DNA from: Streptantibioticus ferralitis
GTDB lineage: Bacteria; Actinomycetota; Actinomycetes; Streptomycetales; Streptomycetaceae
Assembly: GCF_029223525.1 (NCBI RefSeq)
Contig: NZ_JARHTQ010000027.1
Span: forward strand, 42,343-106,342
Direction of reading: 5' to 3'
Length of the DNA: 64,000 bases
The position numbers were made by a program, and so were the translations under genes. Below, in pieces: positions 63,094 through 64,000 of this stretch. Below the pieces are notes generated by a model, which was not told where the DNA came from, ran no database searches, and worked only from the letters and a program-made list of their open reading frames with translations. Within the stretch, counting starts at the first letter, position 1, and every line of letters begins with the position of its first letter.

Positions 63094-63642
63094 ATGACCG
63101 CAGCCGACGAGCCGGCCCATGAGCCGACGGAGCTCGACCTCGACGAGCAGATCGCCATCTACCAGCGCGAGTTCCCCGAGGTGGACCCACAGATCGAGAA
63201 GGTCGTCTCGGCCCTCCAGCGACTGAACCGCCGGATGAACGTCGCGTACGGCCGCCAGGTCGCCGACCTCGGCATAAGCAACGCCGAGTGGGAGGTCCTC
63301 AAGGCCCTTGTCCTGGTCGGCAAGCCCTACCGCCTGGGCCCCGGCGATCTCGCCAAGCGCCTCGGCCTGACGCCCGCCGCCATGACGCACCGCATCGACC
63401 GCATGGTCGCCGAGGGCCTGGTGACCCGGGAGCGTGATGAGTCCAATCGGGTACGGGTGATCGTCGAGCTGACCGACGAGGGGCGCGGCAAGTGGCTGGA
63501 GGCGATGCGGATGGCCGCAGGCTTCGAGGCCCAACTGCTGCAGGACCTGTCCTCCGAGGAACTGTCCACTCTTGGCGGGATGCTGACGAGGGTTCTGCAC
63601 CGGGTGGATCCGGACGCGACGGATGTGGCGGACGCGGGTTGA
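63094..63642 (+). CDS. MarR-family transcriptional regulator
   Basis: A 182-residue regulator. The winged helix-turn-helix sits at about 60-125: GISNAEWEVLKALVLVG, YRLGPGDLAKRLGLTPAAMTHRIDRMVAEGLVTRERDESNRVRVIVELTDEG. N- and C-terminal helices form the dimer interface. It most likely represses itself and the divergent efflux gene. The ATG at 63094 lacks a ribosome binding site, consistent with a leaderless mRNA. Its stop codon overlaps the -35 box of the rRNA operon promoter. Confidence 0.92.
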   Translation: MTAADEPAHEPTELDLDEQIAIYQREFPEVDPQIEKVVSALQRLNRRMNVAYGRQVADLGISNAEWEVLKALVLVGKPYRLGPGDLAKRLGLTPAAMTHRIDRMVAEGLVTRERDESNRVRVIVELTDEGRGKWLEAMRMAAGFEAQLLQDLSSEELSTLGGMLTRVLHRVDPDATDVADAG

Positions 63643-63667
63643 CACGGACCCGGCCCATCCGTAGTGT
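63639..63667 (+). promoter_or_regulatory. Strong housekeeping promoter of the rRNA operon
   Basis: TTGACA (63639-63644), a 17-nt spacer and TAGTGT (63662-63667), an almost ideal sigma-70-type promoter. The -35 box includes the marR stop codon. Confidence 0.8.
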
Positions 63668-63796
63668 TCTCCGAGTTGCCCGGCGTGAGCGCCGACTACG
63701 GTCGGTCCGCGGGTAGCCATTCCGCAAATGCAACCGACTAGCCGTCGCGGCTTTGTCGTGCGCGTTTTCGAAATGAGGAGCCGGAATTCGCTCGAT

Positions 63797-63826
63797 TAGA
63801 CCGAGCGGCCAAGGATCCGCTAAAGT
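63797..63826 (+). promoter_or_regulatory. Second rRNA-operon promoter
   Basis: TAGACC (63797-63802), an 18-nt spacer and TAAAGT (63821-63826). TAAAGT followed by CTC is typical of Streptomyces rrn promoters, which come in tandem. Confidence 0.6.
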
Positions 63827-63829
63827 CTC

Positions 63830-64000
63830 ACTCGTCGGAACGGCCGCGAGGCCGGAAAGACAAACCAAGCAGGAATCCCGCCAGCGGGAATCGGGTCGGA
63901 AAAGATCTGATAAGCTGGAGAAACCGAAGGGAAAGCCCGGAGGGGCCGGTGAAACGGTCTCGAAGGAAGCTTCCGTTCCTTGAGAACTCAACAGCGTGCC
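63830..64000 (+). other. rRNA operon leader (pre-16S), 16S gene beyond the edge
   Basis: The stretch ends with CTTGAGAACTCAACAGCGTGCC, the conserved pre-16S leader of Streptomyces as I recall it, with the small stem TTGAG-AA-CTCAA (63980-63991) and the palindrome GGAAGCTTCC just before. The mature 16S start is not in the window. Confidence 0.8.

Overview
The window reads as chromosomal DNA from a high-G+C actinomycete, almost certainly a Streptomyces or close relative. Evidence includes BldC, an Lsr2-type nucleoid protein, the FGAM synthase set purS/purQ/purL, DUF3073 and DUF6274 proteins, GTG/TTG starts, heavy third-position G/C and a mycothiol-type DinB/SCP protein. From memory, the order lsrL-purSQL-SCP-purF-purM-DUF3073-vdh-x-bldC-hrpA ... 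DEAD helicase ... trmB-lhgO ... SARP-sigma-TetR-ndh-PP2C-MFS-marR follows the S. coelicolor SCO4076-SCO4122 stretch; I could not check this.

Layout. 1-1075: the 5' part of a tRNA-Gly(UCC) and a G/C-rich array of about 20 units of about 43 bp. 1075-8687: lsrL and purine synthesis genes (purS, purQ, purL overlapping; an SCP/DinB protein; purF; purM). 8833-12354: DUF3073 protein, valine dehydrogenase, an unknown protein, and bldC with a long leader and a strong terminator. 12530-25046: DUF6274 protein, two identical tRNA-Asp genes, HrpA helicase, a membrane protein, a tRNA-Glu/Asp/Phe cluster, a translationally coupled FluC-DUF190-FluC-MFS-metallopeptidase operon, a lipoprotein and a DEAD-box helicase. 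25147-31220: an amino-acid permease, tRNA-Lys(UUU), and a small accessory island (GntR/UTRA regulator, resolvase-like protein, small unknown proteins) followed by an SDR and a long non-coding stretch. 31221-40854: an envelope-related block with a secreted protein, DUF4389, two membrane-anchored Ser hydrolases, a secreted phosphodiesterase/phosphatase, an FtsW/RodA SEDS protein, and an M23 peptidase behind a c-di-AMP (ydaO) riboswitch. 40885-46243: small membrane and Cys-rich proteins, a HAD hydrolase, PrsW protease, TrmB and LhgO. 46244-57154: regulatory block with a TPR sporulation-type regulator, a solitary asparagine-synthase-like protein, an AfsR/SARP regulator, and an ECF sigma factor fused to an anti-sigma-like and carbohydrate-binding C-terminus. 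57365-64000: TetR, type II NADH dehydrogenase, PAS-PP2C-HATPase phosphatase, MFS plus MarR, and the promoter/leader of an rRNA operon whose 16S gene lies just beyond the right edge.

How it fits together. Most of the window is housekeeping or development core. The parts that standard annotation explains least are: the tandem array downstream of lsrL; a second G/C-rich repeat patch upstream of lhgO; perfect DnaA-box 9-mers in intergenic regions near 49.25 and 58.35 kb; the tRNA-Lys island carrying a resolvase-like protein without the usual catalytic serine; the asparagine-synthase-like protein with an altered PP-loop and no amidotransferase cysteine; and tail-to-tail gene overlaps (SEDS/esterase 50 nt, SARP/sigma 14 nt). 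I found no single complete, clearly novel defence or biosynthetic system; the candidates are listed as findings with tests.
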